From: an uncultured Mucispirillum sp.
Lineage (GTDB): Bacteria; Chrysiogenota; Deferribacteres; Deferribacterales; Mucispirillaceae
Length of the DNA stretch: 7,349 nt
Assembly: GCA_947177675.1 (NCBI GenBank)
Contig: CAMWVK010000066.1
Location: 1-7,349 of the forward strand
Direction of reading: 5' to 3'
Positions within the stretch are counted from its first letter, which is position 1. Each line of letters starts with the position of its first letter. The notes below the pieces were generated by a model. The model saw nothing but the letters and a program-made list of their open reading frames with translations. It did no database searches and was not told the DNA's origin. Positions 6,029 through 7,349 of this stretch are shown one piece after another. Position numbers and translations under genes: made by a program.

Positions 6029-7192
6029 ATGAATGAAAAAAAAGAAAATACACTTACAGAAGTAGAACAGACTGTTGAAAATATTAATAAAGATATTGCT
6101 GTGCAAACTTCCCAGCTTGCTCCAAAAATGGATATGGAACCATTAAATGATGAAGAACTAAAACAAATAGAAGATTATGCTGCTTCTATTGATATTCATA
6201 AAACAAGCACAGTTATATCCTACGGTGCAGCTGCTCAAAGAAAAGTTGCGGAATTTTCAGAATCGGCTCTTGGAAATGTTACAGCTAAAGATTTAGGTGC
6301 TGTAGGTGATGCCTTAACAAGTGTGATTACAGAATTAAAGGGTTTTGAAATAGATAAGGAAGGAGATAAAGGTTTTTTCAGCTTTTTTAGACGCAGTGCA
6401 AAAAAAGGTGCAAACAAAGTAATGGCTCTTAAAACAAGCTATGAAAGGGCAGAAGCAAATATTGAAAAAGTAATACAGGTTCTTGAAAAACATCAGGTTA
6501 CATTATTAAAAGATGTAGCTATGCTTGATAAACTTTATGAACTTAATAAAGGCTATTTCAGAGAGCTAACAATGTATATAGAGGCAGGTAAGAAAAAACT
6601 TGCATCTATACAAGACAATGAACTGCATGATTTGAGAGCAAAAGCACAACAATCAGGACTTCCTGAAGATGCTCAGGCTGTTAAAGATTTACTTGACTTA
6701 TACAGCAGATTTGAAAAGAAAATCCATGATTTAGAGCTTACTAGGACTATATCTTTACAAATGGGACCGCAAATAAGGCTTATCCAAAGCAATGATATTC
6801 AAATGAGTGAAAAAATACAGTCTACGATGGTTAATACTATACCATTATGGAAAAGCCAGATGGTTTTAGCTCTTGGCATAACACATTCCCAAGATGCTGC
6901 AAAAGCTCATAGAGAAGTTACGGATATGACTAATAAACTGCTTACTCAAAATGCTGAAACATTGAAAATGGCTGCAATTGAAACAGCAAAAGAAGTGGAA
7001 AGGGGTATTGTTGATATAGAAACATTAAAAGAAACTAATGCAAACCTTATATCAACTTTAGATGAAGTATTAAAAATTCAAGAAGAAGGCAGACAGGGAA
7101 GAAAGCAGGCTGAACTTGAATTAAATAAAATAGAAGAAGATTTAAAAAACAAACTTATGGGACTTGCAGATAAAAAAGAGCAGCATGCTTAA
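6029..7192 (+). CDS. telA: TelA family toxic-anion resistance protein
   Basis: This is a cytoplasmic, almost wholly helical protein of the TelA/KlaA family, linked in other bacteria to tellurite and other toxic-anion resistance and to envelope stress tolerance. The length (387 aa) is normal for the family. An acidic N-terminal region (1-50) precedes the conserved core. KGFFSFFRRSAKKGANK (114-130) is the usual basic stretch. KIHDLELTRTISLQMGPQIRLIQSND (231-256) and EKIQSTMVNTIPLWKSQMVLALG (261-283) are the strongest signature, equal to the family's 'RxxDLxxtRxislQxaPQIRLIQxNn' and 'kIqssixxTIPLWKxQmxiAL'. The C-terminal third (290-380) is coiled-coil-like. It starts 15 bp after the xpaC-like gene with AAGGA seven bases before the ATG, so the two form an operon. 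No enzymatic activity can be read from the sequence. Confidence 0.95.
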   Translation: MNEKKENTLTEVEQTVENINKDIAVQTSQLAPKMDMEPLNDEELKQIEDYAASIDIHKTSTVISYGAAAQRKVAEFSESALGNVTAKDLGAVGDALTSVITELKGFEIDKEGDKGFFSFFRRSAKKGANKVMALKTSYERAEANIEKVIQVLEKHQVTLLKDVAMLDKLYELNKGYFRELTMYIEAGKKKLASIQDNELHDLRAKAQQSGLPEDAQAVKDLLDLYSRFEKKIHDLELTRTISLQMGPQIRLIQSNDIQMSEKIQSTMVNTIPLWKSQMVLALGITHSQDAAKAHREVTDMTNKLLTQNAETLKMAAIETAKEVERGIVDIETLKETNANLISTLDEVLKIQEEGRQGRKQAELELNKIEEDLKNKLMGLADKKEQHA

Positions 7193-7220
7193 TTGATAAT
7201 ATTTTTGTATGCACAATAAC

Positions 7221-7246
7221 TGCATATAAGTAAGTATGCATTTTTT
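7221..7246 (+). terminator. Weak hairpin with T tract after telA
   Basis: TGCATA (7221-7226) pairs with TATGCA (7235-7240) over an eight-base loop and is followed at once by six T. It lies 28 bases after the telA stop, where an intrinsic terminator is expected. The stem has only two G-C pairs, so it would be weak. A second TATGCA at 7208-7213 can pair with the same left arm. Confidence 0.4.
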
Positions 7247-7285
7247 ATAAGTAAACTTAAAATAGATATATTTGTGCAGAAAATA

Positions 7286-7349
7286 TTAGAATATCTTACT
7301 GCCGCAAAGCTCATAAAGCAATCTTTTGGAGTCTGTATCAAATTTTGTG
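7286..7349 (-). CDS. Possible 3' end of a gene entering from the right edge
   Basis: Reading leftward from the window edge, one frame gives about 20 residues ending in RLLYELCGSKIF and a TAA at 7286-7288. The residue mix looks protein-like (charged and hydrophobic residues alternate), and the gene would be convergent with telA. Another frame on this strand is also open here, and the stretch is too short to judge, so this is a weak call with no assignable function. Confidence 0.25.
   Translation of the reverse strand, partial: TKFDTDSKRLLYELCGSKIF

Noticed and set aside
6235..6417. 60-codon minus-strand frame inside telA
   Set aside because: It mirrors the conserved basic and helical part of telA; no ribosome site or recognisable protein.

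Overview
The window is a low-GC stretch (roughly 30% by eye) from a diderm bacterium. The evidence is two genes with lipoprotein signal peptides and an MCE-type (Mla-like) transport operon, which acts between inner and outer membranes. The composition, the ATG/GTG starts with weak Shine-Dalgarno sites and the gene mix would fit an AT-rich Deferribacterota such as Mucispirillum, but that is a guess; the sequence alone does not fix the taxon.

Layout: (1) 44-1018, plus strand: a protein with about six membrane helices and a C-terminal half that resembles a degenerate flavodoxin-like domain. (2) 4900 down to 1021, minus strand: a compact five-gene operon with every junction overlapping (4, 28, 4 and 14 bp). 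In transcription order it holds an MlaE-type permease, a short ABC-ATPase remnant, an MlaD-type MCE protein, a helical-repeat-like lipoprotein and a second lipoprotein with several Cys. The operon ends 2 bp from the stop of gene 1. (3) 4901-5095: a divergent control region with one candidate promoter in each direction. (4) 5096-7192, plus strand: an XpaC-like membrane protein followed 15 bp later by a TelA-family protein. (5) 7193-7349: a weak terminator-like hairpin and possibly the last codons of a gene entering from the right on the minus strand.

The most unusual item is the ATPase-position gene of the MCE operon. It lines up with an MlaF-type ATPase from just before the Q-loop to the H-loop region, but it has no Walker A segment, and the Q-loop Gln, LSGGE signature, Walker B acidic pair and switch His are all replaced. 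The frame is intact and tightly coupled to its neighbours. This suggests a retained non-catalytic ATPase-like subunit, with energy supplied by an ATPase encoded elsewhere or not by ATP at all. The adjacent permease also departs from consensus around its ATPase-contact loop, and the two downstream lipoproteins are not recognisable Mla parts.

The divergent XpaC-TelA pair is a known gene partnership linked to envelope stress and toxic-anion phenotypes. Both halves of the window therefore concern the cell envelope, though nothing in the sequence shows that they work together.
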